This document shows positions 14,992-26,457 of a DNA stretch of 64,000 nucleotides, one piece after another. The notes beneath the pieces are model-generated. The model made no database searches. It was not told where the DNA came from and saw only the letters and a program-made list of their open reading frames with translations. Origin of the DNA: Xanthomonas sp. 10-10 (GTDB lineage Bacteria > Pseudomonadota > Gammaproteobacteria > Xanthomonadales > Xanthomonadaceae); NCBI RefSeq assembly GCF_040182365.1, contig NZ_CP144460.1, positions 1,302,001 through 1,366,000 of the forward strand, in the 5' to 3' direction. The number at the start of each line of letters is the position of its first letter. Positions within the stretch are counted from its first letter, which is position 1. The position numbers and the translations under genes were made by a program.

Positions 14992-15366
14992 ATGGCAACG
15001 ATCAATCAGCTGGTCCGCAAGCCCCGGCAAGCGACCACCTACAAGAGTGCCTCTCCGGCACTGGACAAGTGTCCGCAGCGCCGTGGCGTCTGCACACGCG
15101 TCTATACCACTACCCCGAAGAAGCCGAACTCGGCCCTGCGTAAGGTCGCCAAAGTGCGCCTGACGAACCAGGAAGAGGTCATCAGCTACATCGGTGGTGA
15201 AGGCCACAACCTGCAGGAGCACTCCGTGGTCCTGATTCGTGGTGGTCGCGTCAAGGATCTTCCCGGTGTGCGTTATCACACCGTCCGTGGTTCGCTGGAC
15301 GCCGCCGGCGTCGCAAAGCGCCGTCAAGGTCGTTCCAAGTACGGCGCCAAGCGCCCGAAGAGCTAA
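14992..15366 (+). CDS. rpsL: 30S ribosomal protein S12
   Basis: S12 monitors codon-anticodon geometry in the decoding centre and is the streptomycin resistance determinant. The 124 residues include [16 protein letters not shown] and [13 protein letters not shown]; the two lysines changed in streptomycin-resistant mutants are both present, so a wild-type allele is predicted. The SD is weak (AGAAGA). First gene of the str operon, 12 nt before rpsG. Confidence 0.99.
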   Translation: MATINQLVRKPRQATTYKSASPALDKCPQRRGVCTRVYTTTPKKPNSALRKVAKVRLTNQEEVISYIGGEGHNLQEHSVVLIRGGRVKDLPGVRYHTVRGSLDAAGVAKRRQGRSKYGAKRPKS

Positions 15367-15378
15367 GGAAATACTCCA

Positions 15379-15846
15379 ATGTCCCGTAAAGGTTCTACTC
15401 CGCAGCGCACCGTCCTGCCTGATCCCAAGCATGGCAGCGAAACCATTGCCCGCTTCATCAATATGGTGATGCAAAGTGGCAAGAAGTCGGTTGCTGAGAA
15501 AATTGTCTATGGCGCGATGGACGTCATTGGCGAAAAGAATCCGAATGCCGTCGAGCTGGTGCAGAAAGCACTGGACAACGTGGCCCCGGCTGTCGAAGTC
15601 AAATCGCGTCGCGTCGGTGGTGCTACCTATCAGGTGCCCGTCGAAGTGCGCTCCTCCCGTCGCATGGCGCTGGCAATGCGCTGGTTGATCGATTCCGCGC
15701 GCAAGCGTGGCGAGAACACCATGCCGCGCAAGCTGGCTGCAGAACTGTTGGACGCCTCGGAAAGCCGTGGCGGCGCGATCAAGAAGCGCGAAGAGACCCA
15801 CCGCATGGCGGAAGCGAACAAGGCGTTCGCACACTACCGCTGGTGA
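15379..15846 (+). CDS. rpsG: 30S ribosomal protein S7
   Basis: S7 nucleates assembly of the 30S head and lines the E-site mRNA exit. The 155 residues show [17 protein letters not shown] near the N-terminus and [19 protein letters not shown], both family marks, ending KAFAHYRW. The SD is AAGGA, 9 nt before the ATG. In E. coli S7 regulates this operon by binding the rpsL-rpsG gap; here the gap is only 12 nt, so that site is absent or different. Confidence 0.99.
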   Translation: MSRKGSTPQRTVLPDPKHGSETIARFINMVMQSGKKSVAEKIVYGAMDVIGEKNPNAVELVQKALDNVAPAVEVKSRRVGGATYQVPVEVRSSRRMALAMRWLIDSARKRGENTMPRKLAAELLDASESRGGAIKKREETHRMAEANKAFAHYRW

Positions 15847-15983
15847 CCTCGGGGGCCTTGGTAACGGGGCCCTTCAGCACCATATGAGTGCTGTTTGCGA
15901 CGCTTCTCGCGTCGCATCCAATCCGAAGGCCGCCGAAAGGCGGCGTTCGGCCATCCGAAATCCAAGAAATTGAGAGGCTCCCC

Positions 15984-18101
15984 GTGGCCCGCACCACCCC
16001 TATCGAGCGTTACCGCAACTTCGGCATCATGGCCCACATCGATGCCGGCAAGACCACCACTTCCGAGCGCATCCTGTTCTACACCGGTGTCAGTCACAAG
16101 ATCGGCGAAGTCCACGACGGCGCTGCAGTGATGGACTGGATGGAGCAGGAGCAGGAGCGTGGTATCACCATCACCTCCGCTGCGACCACTGCGTTCTGGT
16201 CGGGTATGGACAAGTCCATGCCGCAGCACCGCTTCAACATCATCGACACCCCCGGGCACGTCGACTTCACCATCGAAGTGGAGCGCTCCTTGCGCGTGCT
16301 CGATGGTGCGGTGTTCGTGCTGTGTGCCGTCGGTGGCGTGCAGCCGCAGTCCGAGACCGTGTGGCGCCAGGCCAACAAGTATTCCGTGCCGCGCATGGCC
16401 TTCGTCAACAAGATGGACCGTACCGGTGCCAACTTCGACAAGGTCGTTGAGCAGCTGAAGGCCCGTCTGGGTGCCTACGCCGTGCCGATGCAGGTGCCGA
16501 TCGGCGCCGAAGACGGCTTCGAGGGCGTGGTCGACCTGCTCAAGATGAAGGCGATCCATTGGGATACCGCCTCGCAGGGCACCACCTTCGAATATCGCGA
16601 TATCCCGGCCGATCTGGTCGAGACCGCGACCGAGGCGCGTTCGTTCATGGTCGAGGCGGCTGCAGAAGCCAGCGAAGACCTGATGGACAAGTACCTCACC
16701 GAAGGCGACCTGACCGAAGAAGAGATCCTGCAGGGTCTGCGCGAGCGCACCCTGAAGGTCGAGATCGTGCCGGTGTTCTGTGGTTCGGCGTTCAAGAACA
16801 AGGGCGTGCAGGCCATGCTCGACGGTGTCGTGCACCTGCTGCCGTCGCCTGCCGATCGTCCGCCGGTCCAGGGCATCGATGAAGACGAGAAGGACGACAC
16901 CCGTCCTGCCACCGACACTGCGCCGTTCTCGGCGCTGGCGTTCAAGATCATGACCGACCCGTTCGTGGGTTCGCTGACGTTCTTCCGCGTCTACTCGGGC
17001 ACCCTGAATTCGGGCGACCAGGTCTATAACCCGGTCAAGTCGAAGAAAGAGCGCGTGGGCCGCATCCTGCAGATGCACTCCAACAATCGGGAAGAGATTA
17101 AGGAAGTGCGCGCTGGCGACATCGCCGCTGCCGTGGGTCTGAAGGATGTCACCACCGGCGACACGCTGTGCGCGCAGGACAAGATCATCACCCTGGAGCG
17201 CATGGTGTTCCCGGAGCCGGTGATCTCGATGGCGGTGGAGCCCAAGACCAAGTCGGACCAGGAAAAGATGGGCATGGCCCTGGGCCGTCTGGCGCAGGAA
17301 GATCCCTCGTTCCGCGTCAAGACCGACGAAGAATCCGGCCAGACCATCATCTCCGGCATGGGCGAGTTGCACCTGGACATCATCGTCGACCGCATGCGTC
17401 GCGAGTTCAACGTCGAGGCCAACGTCGGCAAGCCGCAGGTGGCGTACCGCGAAACGATCCGCAAGTCCGACGTCAAGTCCGACTACAAGCACGCCAAGCA
17501 GTCCGGTGGTAAGGGGCAGTACGGTCACGTGGTGATCGAGCTGTCGCCGATGAGCGAGGAGGATCGCAAGAGCGACAACGTCAAGGACGATTTCCTCTTC
17601 ATCAACGACATCACCGGCGGCATCATCCCGAAGGAATTCATCCCCTCGGTCGAAAAGGGCCTGCGCGAGACGATCACCAGTGGTCCGATCGCCGGCTTCC
17701 CGGTGGTGGGCGTGAAGGTCAAGCTGGTGTTCGGCTCGTACCACGACGTCGACTCCTCGGAAATGGCGTTCAAGCTGGCCGCGTCGATGGCGTTCAAGCA
17801 GGGCTTTGCGAAAGCCAGCCCGGTGTTGCTGGAGCCGATCATGAAGGTCGAAATCGTCAGCCCGGAGGATTACCTGGGTGACGTGATGGGCGACGTGAGC
17901 CGTCGTCGTGGCGTGCTGCAGGGTCAGGACGACAGCCCGTCGGGCAAGATCATCAACGCGATGATCCCGCTGGGCGAGATGTTCGGCTACGCGACCTCGC
18001 TGCGCTCGATGAGCCAGGGTCGTGCGACGTTCTCGATGGAATTCGACCATTACGAAGAGGCACCGGCCAACATCGCCGACGCCGTCACCAAGAAGGGCTG
18101 A
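15984..18101 (+). CDS. fusA: Elongation factor G
   Basis: EF-G drives ribosomal translocation and, with RRF, recycling. The frame is open from 15888, but the GTG at 15984 gives the family start [24 protein letters not shown] in pieces ([18 protein letters not shown]), with SD GAGAGG 6 nt upstream. That start gives 705 residues, the usual length. Other motifs are [19 protein letters not shown] and GSAFKNKG. It lies 137 nt after rpsG and 47 nt before the second tuf. Confidence 0.97.
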   Translation: MARTTPIERYRNFGIMAHIDAGKTTTSERILFYTGVSHKIGEVHDGAAVMDWMEQEQERGITITSAATTAFWSGMDKSMPQHRFNIIDTPGHVDFTIEVERSLRVLDGAVFVLCAVGGVQPQSETVWRQANKYSVPRMAFVNKMDRTGANFDKVVEQLKARLGAYAVPMQVPIGAEDGFEGVVDLLKMKAIHWDTASQGTTFEYRDIPADLVETATEARSFMVEAAAEASEDLMDKYLTEGDLTEEEILQGLRERTLKVEIVPVFCGSAFKNKGVQAMLDGVVHLLPSPADRPPVQGIDEDEKDDTRPATDTAPFSALAFKIMTDPFVGSLTFFRVYSGTLNSGDQVYNPVKSKKERVGRILQMHSNNREEIKEVRAGDIAAAVGLKDVTTGDTLCAQDKIITLERMVFPEPVISMAVEPKTKSDQEKMGMALGRLAQEDPSFRVKTDEESGQTIISGMGELHLDIIVDRMRREFNVEANVGKPQVAYRETIRKSDVKSDYKHAKQSGGKGQYGHVVIELSPMSEEDRKSDNVKDDFLFINDITGGIIPKEFIPSVEKGLRETITSGPIAGFPVVGVKVKLVFGSYHDVDSSEMAFKLAASMAFKQGFAKASPVLLEPIMKVEIVSPEDYLGDVMGDVSRRRGVLQGQDDSPSGKIINAMIPLGEMFGYATSLRSMSQGRATFSMEFDHYEEAPANIADAVTKKG

Positions 18102-18148
18102 GTTCGCTCAGCCGCTTCAAAAATTTTCCAATTAGAGGTAGATAAGTC

Positions 18149-19339
<1,191 letters not shown>

Positions 19340-19384
19340 GCAATACCTGCAGTTCGGCGGCTTCGGTCGCCGACGCAATCTAAG

Positions 19385-19411
19385 GGGTCGGCGCAAGCCG
19401 GCCCTTTTTTT
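19385..19411 (+). terminator. Strong intrinsic terminator of the str operon
   Basis: GGGTCGGC (19385-19392) pairs with GCCGGCCC (19397-19404) around a GCAA tetraloop, with a run of seven T directly after. A shorter hairpin with TTCG loop shared with the first tuf precedes it. Confidence 0.9.
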
Positions 19412-19456
19412 GCGTTGGAGTGCGGGCGGGGTGTCGGATTCTTTTTGGTTAAGCGC

Positions 19457-19485
19457 TTGCGCACCTAAATCCGCATCGCTATAAT
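19457..19485 (+). promoter_or_regulatory. S10 operon promoter P1
   Basis: TTGCGC (19457-19462) and a perfect TATAAT (19480-19485) are 17 nt apart. The G+C-rich stretch GCGCGGCTCG after the -10 is typical of stringently controlled promoters and is shared with the rplK promoter. Confidence 0.75.
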
Positions 19486-19590
19486 GCGCGGCTCGGTGTC
19501 CCTGGGTAGGGCGCTGGGTTCACAAGCGAAAAGAACGGCAGGATGCCGCTCGTGTTCGCCAGACCGGGAAGGTCGCGTTGCATGGAGCAC

Positions 19591-19612
19591 TCAACAACTC
19601 ACCTGTTGTTGA
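19591..19612 (+). promoter_or_regulatory. Inverted repeat overlapping the P2 -35 box
   Basis: TCAACAA (19591-19597) and TTGTTGA (19606-19612) form a perfect 7-bp inverted repeat with 8-nt spacing. Its right arm covers four bases of the P2 -35 element. It could be an operator or, if transcribed from P1, an mRNA hairpin. Confidence 0.45.
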
Positions 19613-19637
19613 CCGTGCTCTATCTGCGCATTATACT
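19609..19637 (+). promoter_or_regulatory. S10 operon promoter P2
   Basis: TTGACC (19609-19614) and TATACT (19632-19637) are 17 nt apart, 5/6 matches each. It lies 152 nt downstream of P1 and about 160 nt before rpsJ. Confidence 0.75.
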
Positions 19638-19796
19638 TTTCCGTCTGGGCAGGCCGGTTTACCGGGCTGCCTCAGTTTTTGGGCGGAGGAAAGCCCTCGT
19701 CGGCAGGATGTCTGGCGATTTCACCAACGCAGGAATATCGGGGCAGGTATCCCAGAGGCCTTGCCCGTCGCTCTTTTAACGAAGGAAGCTTCCGTC

Positions 19797-20108
19797 ATGT
19801 CGGAACAAAAGATCCGGATTCGGTTGAAGGCGTTCGATCATCGTTTGATCGACCGTTCGGCCAGCGAGATCGTCGAAACGGCTAAGCGGACCGGCGCGCA
19901 AGTGCGTGGCCCGATCCCGTTGCCGACCAAGATCGAACGTTACACCATCCTCGTATCCCCGCATGCCGACAAGGATGCGCGTGACCAATACGAAACCCGC
20001 ACGCACAAGCGTGTGCTCGATATCGTCGACCCCAACGACAAGACCGTGGACGCGCTGATGAAGCTCGAGCTCGCGGCTGGCGTCGACGTACAGATCAAGT
20101 TGACCTGA
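19797..20108 (+). CDS. rpsJ: 30S ribosomal protein S10 (NusE)
   Basis: S10 is a 30S head protein and, as NusE, joins NusG and NusB in antitermination. The 103 residues begin [19 protein letters not shown] and include [15 protein letters not shown]. The frame is open well upstream, but only the ATG at 19797 gives the family start and usual length; GAAGGAAG precedes it. First gene of the S10 operon, with a leader of roughly 150-310 nt depending on promoter, where L4-mediated control operates in E. coli. Confidence 0.98.
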   Translation: MSEQKIRIRLKAFDHRLIDRSASEIVETAKRTGAQVRGPIPLPTKIERYTILVSPHADKDARDQYETRTHKRVLDIVDPNDKTVDALMKLELAAGVDVQIKLT

Positions 20109-20119
20109 GGACTACGACC

Positions 20120-20770
20120 ATGACGAAGAAATATTCGTTGGGCTTCGTGGGCCGCAAGGCTGGCATGAGCCGCGTCTTCACTGAAGACGGCCGCTCGGTG
20201 CCGGTTACGCTGATCGAAGCAACTCCGAACCGCATCGCGCAGATCAAGACCGTTGAAACCGACGGTTACAGCGCAGTGCAGATTACCGTTGGCGCGCGTC
20301 GCGCCGCACTGGTCAACAAGCCGGCCGCCGGTCACTTCGCCAAGGCGAAGGTCGAAGCGGGTCGTGGCTTGTGGGAATTCCGCGTTGAAGATGCGCAGCT
20401 CGGCGATTTCGCCGTCGGCGGCGAAATCAAGGCGGACATCTTCGAAGTCGGCCAGAAGGTCGACGTCCAGGGCGTCACCAAGGGTAAGGGTTTCCAGGGC
20501 ACCATCAAGCGCTACAACTTCCGTATGGGCGATGCAACTCACGGTAACTCGCTGTCGCATCGCGCGCCGGGTTCGTTGGGTCAGCGCCAGACCCCGGGTC
20601 GCGTTTTCCCGGGCAAGAAGATGTCGGGCCACATGGGCGCCGTGCAGCAAAGCACGCAGAACCTGGAAGTGGTCAAGGTCGACGTCGAGCGTGGTCTGAT
20701 TGCTATCCGCGGCGCCGTGCCTGGCGCAGCTGGTGGCGACGTGATCGTCCGTCCGGCGAGCAAGGCATAA
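20120..20770 (+). CDS. rplC: 50S ribosomal protein L3
   Basis: L3 initiates 50S assembly and reaches towards the peptidyl transferase centre. The 216 residues begin [20 protein letters not shown] and contain [32 protein letters not shown] in family order. The SD GAGGA is 8 nt upstream. It lies 11 nt after rpsJ and 12 nt before the preferred rplD start. Confidence 0.99.
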   Translation: MTKKYSLGFVGRKAGMSRVFTEDGRSVPVTLIEATPNRIAQIKTVETDGYSAVQITVGARRAALVNKPAAGHFAKAKVEAGRGLWEFRVEDAQLGDFAVGGEIKADIFEVGQKVDVQGVTKGKGFQGTIKRYNFRMGDATHGNSLSHRAPGSLGQRQTPGRVFPGKKMSGHMGAVQQSTQNLEVVKVDVERGLIAIRGAVPGAAGGDVIVRPASKA

Positions 20771-20782
20771 GGAGAGATGACG

Positions 20783-21388
20783 ATGGAACTCGTTATCACG
20801 GGTAGCAACAACAAGGTCTCGGTCTCCGATGCCGTGTTCGGTCGCGAATTCAGCGAAGATCTGGTTCACCAGGTCGTCGTCGCTTATCGCAATGCCGGTC
20901 GCGCTGGTACCAAGGCACAGAAGACGCGTTCGGAAGTTGCGGGCACGACCAAGAAGTCGAAGAAGCAGAAGGGCGGCGGTGCGCGTCATGGCGCGCTGAC
21001 GGCTCCGATCTTCGTCGGCGGCGGCGTGACCTTCGCGGCCAAGCCGCGCAGCTTCGAGCAGAAAGTCAACCGCAAGATGTACCGTGCGGCCATCTGCGCG
21101 ATCTTCTCTGAGCTTAACCGCCAGGGTCGCCTGATGATCGTCGATGCGTTCGACGTCGAAACCACCAAGACCCAGGGTCTGATCGAAAAGCTGAAGGGAC
21201 TGGACGTGGGCAAGCGCCCGCTGATCGTCACCGAAGAAGCTTCCGAGCACCTGTATCTGTCCGCCCGCAATCTGCCGTATGTGCAGGTGCGTGATGTGCA
21301 GGGTCTGGATCCGGTCGCTCTGGTCGGGGCCGATACGGTCGTGATCACCGCCGATGCGGTCAAGAAGGTCGAGGAGTGGCTGGCATGA
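20783..21388 (+). CDS. rplD: 50S ribosomal protein L4
   Basis: L4 lines the exit tunnel; in E. coli it also represses the S10 operon. Two in-frame ATGs occur at 20777 and 20783. AGGAG is only 2-3 nt from the first but 8 nt from the second, so MELVITGS (201 residues) is preferred. [11 protein letters not shown] and GGGARHG mark the tunnel loop. The initiation region is identical to that of rplV. The last 4 nt overlap the rplW start. Confidence 0.97.
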
Positions 21389-21684
21389 GCAGCAACGAAA
21401 AAATCTTCAGCGTGCTGCGTGCTCCGCGAGTCTCTGAAAAGACCGCGCGCCTGCAGGAAATCTCCAACCAGTATGTCTTCGAAGTTTCGAACGAAGCCAC
21501 CAAGGCCGATGTAAAGGCCGCGGTTGAGCAGTTGTTCGACGTCAAGGTCAAGGCAGTCAACGTGGTCAACGTCAAGGGCAAGAGCAAGTCCTTCCGTAAC
21601 CGTGCTGGCAGCCGTGGCAATTGGCGCAAGGCGTACGTCCGCCTGGTTGATGGTCAGTCCATCGACGTAACGGCCAAGGCCTGA
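21385..21684 (+). CDS. rplW: 50S ribosomal protein L23
   Basis: L23 sits at the tunnel exit and docks trigger factor and SRP. From the ATG at 21385 it has 99 residues, with [16 protein letters not shown] and [15 protein letters not shown] near the start. The ATG overlaps the rplD stop as ATGA, a coupling arrangement. A GTG 9 nt upstream is in frame but less likely. Confidence 0.97.
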
Positions 21685-21694
21685 GGTCCATCCC

Positions 21695-22522
21695 ATGCCA
21701 TTGATGAAGTTCAAACCCACCTCTCCCGGCCGTCGTTCCGCCGTGCGCGTGGTTACTCCCGATCTGCACAAGGGCGCACCGCACGCGGCGCTGCTCGACT
21801 CGCAGAGCAAGTCCGGTGGTCGTAACCACCATGGCCGCATCACCGTGCGTCACGTCGGTGGTGGCCACAAGCAGCACTACCGCATCATCGACTTCAAGCG
21901 CAACAAGGAAGGCATTCCGGCGCGTGTGGAGCGGATCGAATACGATCCGAACCGTACCGCTCATATCGCCCTGCTGTGCTATGTCGACGGCGAGCGTCGC
22001 TACATCATCGCCCCCAAGGGCCTGAAGGCTGGCGACCAGGTCATTGCCGGTGCCAATGCACCGATCAAGACCGGCAACACGCTGCCGCTGCGCAACATCC
22101 CGGTCGGTACGACGGTCCACGGTATCGAGCTGAAGCCGGGTAAGGGCGCTCAGATCGCACGTGCTGCCGGTGCAGCCGTCCAGCTGGTCGCTCGCGAAGG
22201 CATCTATGCCACGCTGCGTCTGCGCTCGGGCGAAATGCGCAAGGTGCCGGTCGAGTGCCGCGCCACCATCGGCGAAGTCGGCAACGACGAGCACAACCTC
22301 GAGAAGCTGGGCAAGGCCGGCGCCAAGCGTTGGCGCGGTGTTCGCCCGACCGTTCGCGGTGCGGCCATGAACCCGGTCGATCACCCGCATGGTGGTGGTG
22401 AAGCGAAGGCTGGTCAGGGTAATCCGCATCCGGTCACCCCGTGGGGTGTTCCGACCAAGGGTTACAAGACGCGCAAGAACAAGCGCACCCAGCAATTCAT
22501 CGTCCGCGATCGTAGGGGCTAA
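21695..22522 (+). CDS. rplB: 50S ribosomal protein L2
   Basis: L2 is required for subunit association and peptidyl transfer. The 275 residues include RVEYDPN-like [10 protein letters not shown], and the C-terminal signature [17 protein letters not shown] with the conserved histidine. It ends QFIVRDRRG. It is 10 nt after rplW and 6 nt before rpsS. Confidence 0.99.
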
Positions 22523-22528
22523 TCGACC

Positions 22529-22798
22529 ATGGCACGTTCACTCAAGAAGGGCCCGTTCGTCGATCACCACCTTGCAAAGAAGGTGGAGTCCGCTGCGGGT
22601 AGCAAGAAGCCGATCAAGACCTGGTCGCGCCGTTCGATGATCCTGCCGGAAATGGTAGGCATCACCATCGCCGTGCATAACGGCAAGAACCACATTCCGG
22701 TGCTCGTCAACGAGAATATGGTCGGCCACAAGCTCGGCGAATTTGCCGTCACCCGGACCTTCAAGGGTCACGGTGGCGACAAGAAGTCGAGCAGGTAA
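22529..22798 (+). CDS. rpsS: 30S ribosomal protein S19
   Basis: S19 pairs with S13 in the 30S head and forms intersubunit bridges. The 89 residues start [15 protein letters not shown] and carry the family signature [15 protein letters not shown]. It ends 12 nt before the preferred rplV start, inside the SD sequence of that gene. Confidence 0.99.
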   Translation: MARSLKKGPFVDHHLAKKVESAAGSKKPIKTWSRRSMILPEMVGITIAVHNGKNHIPVLVNENMVGHKLGEFAVTRTFKGHGGDKKSSR

Positions 22799-22810
22799 GG
22801 AGAGATGACG

Positions 22811-23146
22811 ATGGAAGCGAAAGCAATCCTGCGCACCGCGCGCATCTCCCCGCAGAAGGCCCGCCTGGTCGCTGACCAGGTGCGTGGTTTGTCCGCCGAG
22901 CGTGCGGTCAATCTGCTGAAGTTCTCGGACAAGAAGGCTGCACACCTGATCAAAAAGGTTGTGGAGTCGGCTATTGCCAATGCCGAGAACAATCAGGGCG
23001 CGGATGTCGACGAGCTGAAGGTCAAGACCATCATGGTTGATGAAGGTCCGTCCCTGAAGCGTTTCATGGCGCGGGCGAAAGGCCGCGGTACCCGCATCCT
23101 CAAGCGCACCAGTCACATCACTGTGATTGTCGGCGCCGCCAAGTAA
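22811..23146 (+). CDS. rplV: 50S ribosomal protein L22
   Basis: L22 lines the exit tunnel and is a site of macrolide resistance mutations. Two ATGs (22805 and 22811) are in frame; SD spacing favours the second, [20 protein letters not shown] in family form, 111 residues. It includes [16 protein letters not shown] and [15 protein letters not shown]. The initiation region repeats that of rplD exactly over about 21 nt. Confidence 0.97.
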   Translation: MEAKAILRTARISPQKARLVADQVRGLSAERAVNLLKFSDKKAAHLIKKVVESAIANAENNQGADVDELKVKTIMVDEGPSLKRFMARAKGRGTRILKRTSHITVIVGAAK

Positions 23147-23163
23147 GCGGAAAGGAAAAGACC

Positions 23164-23898
23164 ATGGGTCATAAAGTTCATCCGACTGGAATCCGTCTTG
23201 GTATCTCCAAAGACTGGAACTCCAAGTGGTACGCAAACAAGGGCGATTTCGCTGCCTATCTGGCAGCCGACCTGAAAGTGCGTGAAATGCTGCGCAAGAA
23301 GCTCGCGCAGGCAGGTGTCAGCAAGATCTTGATCGAGCGCCCTGCCAAAACCGCCCGCGTGACCATCCACACTGCCCGTCCGGGCGTGGTGATCGGCAAG
23401 CGTGGCGAGGATATCGAAAAGCTGCGTAAGGAAGTGAGCGAGCTGATGGGCGTTCCGGCGCACATCAACGTCACCGAAGTGCGCAAGCCGGAGCTGGATG
23501 CGCAGCTGGTCGCCGAGTCGATCGCGCAGCAGCTTGAGCGTCGCATCATGTTCCGCCGCGCAATGAAGCGCTCGGTCGGTAACGCGATGCGCTTGGGTGC
23601 CCTGGGCATCAAGGTCAATGTGGCTGGCCGCCTCAACGGTGCAGAAATCGCCCGTTCGGAGTGGTACCGCGAAGGCCGCGTGCCGCTGCACACGCTACGT
23701 GCCGACATTGATTACGGTTTTGCCGAGGCGTCCACGACGTACGGCATCATCGGCATCAAGGTCTGGATCTATAAGGGCGAAGTCTTCGACTTCTCTCAGG
23801 TTGGCCAGGAAAAGCAGGACGACAGCCCGCGCAACGATCGTAACGATCGTGGCGACCGTGGTGACCGCCCGTCGCGCCCGGCTCGTGAAGCGAGGTAA
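23164..23898 (+). CDS. rpsC: 30S ribosomal protein S3
   Basis: S3 forms part of the mRNA entry channel and helicase. The 244 residues carry the KH domain with [19 protein letters not shown] and the C-terminal [24 protein letters not shown] signature in pieces. After residue 215 a hydrophilic tail runs through [12 protein letters not shown], encoded by four near-identical 9-bp units at 23833-23867. Tail length varies between S3 proteins. It lies 17 nt after rplV and 5 nt before rplP. Confidence 0.99.
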   Translation: MGHKVHPTGIRLGISKDWNSKWYANKGDFAAYLAADLKVREMLRKKLAQAGVSKILIERPAKTARVTIHTARPGVVIGKRGEDIEKLRKEVSELMGVPAHINVTEVRKPELDAQLVAESIAQQLERRIMFRRAMKRSVGNAMRLGALGIKVNVAGRLNGAEIARSEWYREGRVPLHTLRADIDYGFAEASTTYGIIGIKVWIYKGEVFDFSQVGQEKQDDSPRNDRNDRGDRGDRPSRPAREAR

Positions 23899-23903
23899 CG
23901 GCA

Positions 23904-24317
23904 ATGTTGCAACCCAAGCGAACCAAATATCGCAAGATGCACAAGGGCCGCAATGACGGTCTGGCATGGAGCGGAAACGCCGTCAGCTTCGGCGAATACG
24001 GCCTCAAGGCCACGGCGCACGGTCAGCTGACCGCACGCCAGATTGAAGCAGCACGCCGCACGATCAGCCGCCACGTCAAAAAGGGCGGCAAGATGTGGAT
24101 CCGTGTGTTCCCCGACAAGCCGATCACCAAGAAGCCGATCGAAGTCCGCATGGGCTCCGGTAAGGGCAACGTGGAGTACTGGGTCGCGCAGATTCAGCCG
24201 GGCCGCATGATCTATGAAATCGAGGGGATTCCCGAAGAGACCGCACGTGAGGCGTTCCGCCTTGCCGCTGCCAAGCTCTCGGTGACGACCACTTTCGTGA
24301 CCCGGACGGTGCGCTGA
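23904..24317 (+). CDS. rplP: 50S ribosomal protein L16
   Basis: L16 helps place the A-site tRNA and is added late in 50S assembly. The 137 residues begin [17 protein letters not shown] and include [19 protein letters not shown] and [14 protein letters not shown]. Its stop overlaps the rpmC start by 1 nt (TGATG), suggesting coupled translation. Confidence 0.99.
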
Positions 24318-24502
24318 TGGATATCAAACAACTCCGCGAGAAGTCGGCTGACGAACTGAAGGCCCACCTGACCGATCTGCGTAAGGAGCAGTTCTCGCTC
24401 CGCATGCAGCAGGTCACCGGCCAGCTGCCGAAGACCCACGAAACCCGCCGGGTGCGCCGCGAGATTGCTCGCGTCAAGCACCTGCTCGGCAGCACCAAGT
24501 AA
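24317..24502 (+). CDS. rpmC: 50S ribosomal protein L29
   Basis: L29 lies near the tunnel exit beside L23. The 61 residues read [18 protein letters not shown] at the start and include the family signature [11 protein letters not shown]. It begins inside the rplP stop codon and precedes rpsQ by 11 nt. Confidence 0.98.
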
Positions 24503-24513
24503 GGACGGCCGCG

Positions 24514-24783
24514 ATGAGCGACAACAACGAAAAGCAAACGCTGCGCACGGTCGAAGGCCGTGTCGTCAGCAACAAGATGGACAAGACGGTCACCGTGTTG
24601 GTGGAGCGCCAGGTCAAGCACCCGTTGTACGGTAAGTACATCAAGCGCTCGTCCAAGCTCCACGCACACGATGCCGACAATGCCTGCAATGAAGGCGATG
24701 TCGTGCGCGTGACCGAGATTGCTCCAATGTCCAAGACCAAGAACTGGCGGGTGGTCGAAATCGTCACCCGTTCGGCCGGCTAA
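24514..24783 (+). CDS. rpsQ: 30S ribosomal protein S17
   Basis: S17 binds 16S rRNA early in 30S assembly. The 89 residues contain [30 protein letters not shown] and the C-terminal [12 protein letters not shown], in the usual order. Part of the continuous S10-spc transcript. Confidence 0.99.
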   Translation: MSDNNEKQTLRTVEGRVVSNKMDKTVTVLVERQVKHPLYGKYIKRSSKLHAHDADNACNEGDVVRVTEIAPMSKTKNWRVVEIVTRSAG

Positions 24784-24797
24784 GGGAGATCTGAATC

Positions 24798-25166
24798 ATG
24801 ATCCAGATGCAGAGCTACCTCGATGTGGCCGACAATTCGGGTGCCAAGGAAGTGATGTGCATCAAGGTGCTGGGCGGCTCCAAGCGCCGCTACGCACACA
24901 TTGGCGACATCATCAAGGTGACCGTCAAGGACGCCATTCCGCGTGGCAAGGTCAAGAAGGGCGAAGTCTACGACGCCGTCGTGGTGCGTACCCGCAAGGG
25001 TGTGCGCCGTCCCGACGGTTCGCTGATCCGCTTCGATGGCAATGCCGCTGTGCTGTTGAACAACAAGCAGGAGCCGATCGGGACCCGCATCTTCGGGCCG
25101 GTGACGCGCGAGCTGCGTTCCGAGAAGTTCATGAAGATCGTCTCGCTCGCTCCCGAAGTGCTGTGA
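24798..25166 (+). CDS. rplN: 50S ribosomal protein L14
   Basis: L14 lies at the subunit interface and is the first gene of the spc operon in E. coli. The 122 residues begin [19 protein letters not shown] and include [14 protein letters not shown] and the signature [21 protein letters not shown] in pieces. No separate promoter was seen in the 14-nt gap before it, so S10 and spc appear fused. Confidence 0.99.
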
Positions 25167-25181
25167 GCGGAGGACATACAC

Positions 25182-25499
25182 ATGGCTAACCGTATCAAGA
25201 AGGGCGACCAGGTCGTCATCAACACCGGCAAGGACAAGGGTAAGCAGGGTGAAGTTGTGCGTGTGGACGGCGATCGCGTGATCGTTTCCAACGCCAACGT
25301 CATCAAGCGCCACACCAAGCCGAACCCGCAGGCGGGTGTCGCCGGCGGCGTGGTCGAGCGTGAAGCGTCGATCCATATCTCCAACGTCAATATCGTCAAC
25401 CCGGCAACGGGCAAGGGCGAGCGCGTTGGCTTCAAGGTGCTGGAGGATGGACGCAAATTGCGTGTGTTCCGCTCCAGCGGTGAGGCGCTCGACGCCTGA
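25182..25499 (+). CDS. rplX: 50S ribosomal protein L24
   Basis: L24 is an early 50S assembly protein. The 105 residues have the N-terminal KOW motif ([22 protein letters not shown]), then [23 protein letters not shown] is 8 nt before the ATG. rplE follows after 11 nt. Confidence 0.98.
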
Positions 25500-25510
25500 G
25501 GAATGAGATC

Positions 25511-26053
25511 ATGAATACGCGTCTCGAAAAGTTTTACAAGGAAAACGTGGTGCCGGCCCTGATGAAGGAATTCGGCTACACCAATCCGATGGAAGTGCCG
25601 AAGCTGGTCAAGGTCACGCTCAACATGGGCGTGGGCGAGGCGGCTACCAACAAGAAGATTCTTGAGAATGCGGTCGCCGACATGTCCAAGATCTCCGGTC
25701 AAAAGCCGGTGGTCACCAAGTCGCGCGTCTCGGTCGCATCGTTCAAGATTCGCGATGGTTGGCCGATCGGCTGCAAGACCACCTTGCGTCGCGCCAAGAT
25801 GTACGAGTTCCTGGATCGCCTGATCAACATCTCGTTGCCGCGCGTGCGCGACTTCCGTGGTGTCTCCGGTCGTTCCTTCGACGGTCGTGGCAACTTCAAC
25901 ATGGGTGTGAAGGAACAGATCATCTTCCCGGAAATCGATTTCGACGCCGTCGATGCGATTCGCGGTATGGATATCGCCATCACCACCACCGCCAAGACGG
26001 ATGCGGAAGCGAAGGCGCTGCTGGCAGCGTTCAAGTTCCCGTTCCGTAACTGA
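25511..26053 (+). CDS. rplE: 50S ribosomal protein L5
   Basis: L5 binds 5S rRNA in the central protuberance. The 180 residues include [32 protein letters not shown] and [16 protein letters not shown], all standard. It lies 18 nt before rpsN. Confidence 0.99.
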
Positions 26054-26071
26054 CCGTCGAGGACATCCGAA

Positions 26072-26377
26072 ATGGCAAAGACCTCCATGATCCACCGCGA
26101 CATCAAGCGTGCAAAGCTGGCGAAGAAATTTGCCGGCAAGCGTGATGCGCTGAAGAAGATCCTCTCCAGTCAGGATGCGTCCTACGAAGAGAAGATCGAT
26201 GCGTCGACCAAGTTGCAGAAGCTGCCGCGCGATTCGTCGCCGAGCCGCCACCGCAACCGTTGCGAGCTGTCCGGCCGTCCGCGCGGTGTCTACCGCAAGT
26301 TCGGTCTGGGTCGCAACATGCTGCGCAAGGCCACGATGAACGGCGACGTTCCGGGTCTGCGTAAGGCAAGCTGGTAA
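26072..26377 (+). CDS. rpsN: 30S ribosomal protein S14
   Basis: S14 is a late-binding head protein. The 101 residues are the long form without the CXXC zinc ribbon (a single Cys, in [18 protein letters not shown]). It is followed by 204 nt with two hairpins, unlike the tight spacing of the genes before it. Confidence 0.98.
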
Positions 26378-26384
26378 CAGCATC

Positions 26385-26405
26385 CCGGCCGTTCGCGGCC
26401 GGTTT
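26385..26405 (+). other. TTCG-loop hairpin after rpsN
   Basis: CCGGCCG (26385-26391) pairs perfectly with CGGCCGG (26396-26402) around TTCG, followed by TTT. It is the first of two hairpins in the rpsN-rpsH gap. Confidence 0.55.
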
Positions 26406-26431
26406 GAACAGGATGGTTCTGTTCAACAAGG

Positions 26432-26457
26432 GAGTCCGACGCAAGTCGGGCTCTTTT
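26432..26457 (+). terminator. Terminator-like hairpin between rpsN and rpsH
   Basis: GAGTCCGAC (26432-26440) pairs with GTCGGGCTC (26445-26453) around a GCAA tetraloop, followed by TTTT. The form is that of an intrinsic terminator or attenuator inside the spc operon. A TATACT at 26462-26467 lies just after it but has no good -35 partner. Confidence 0.7.
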
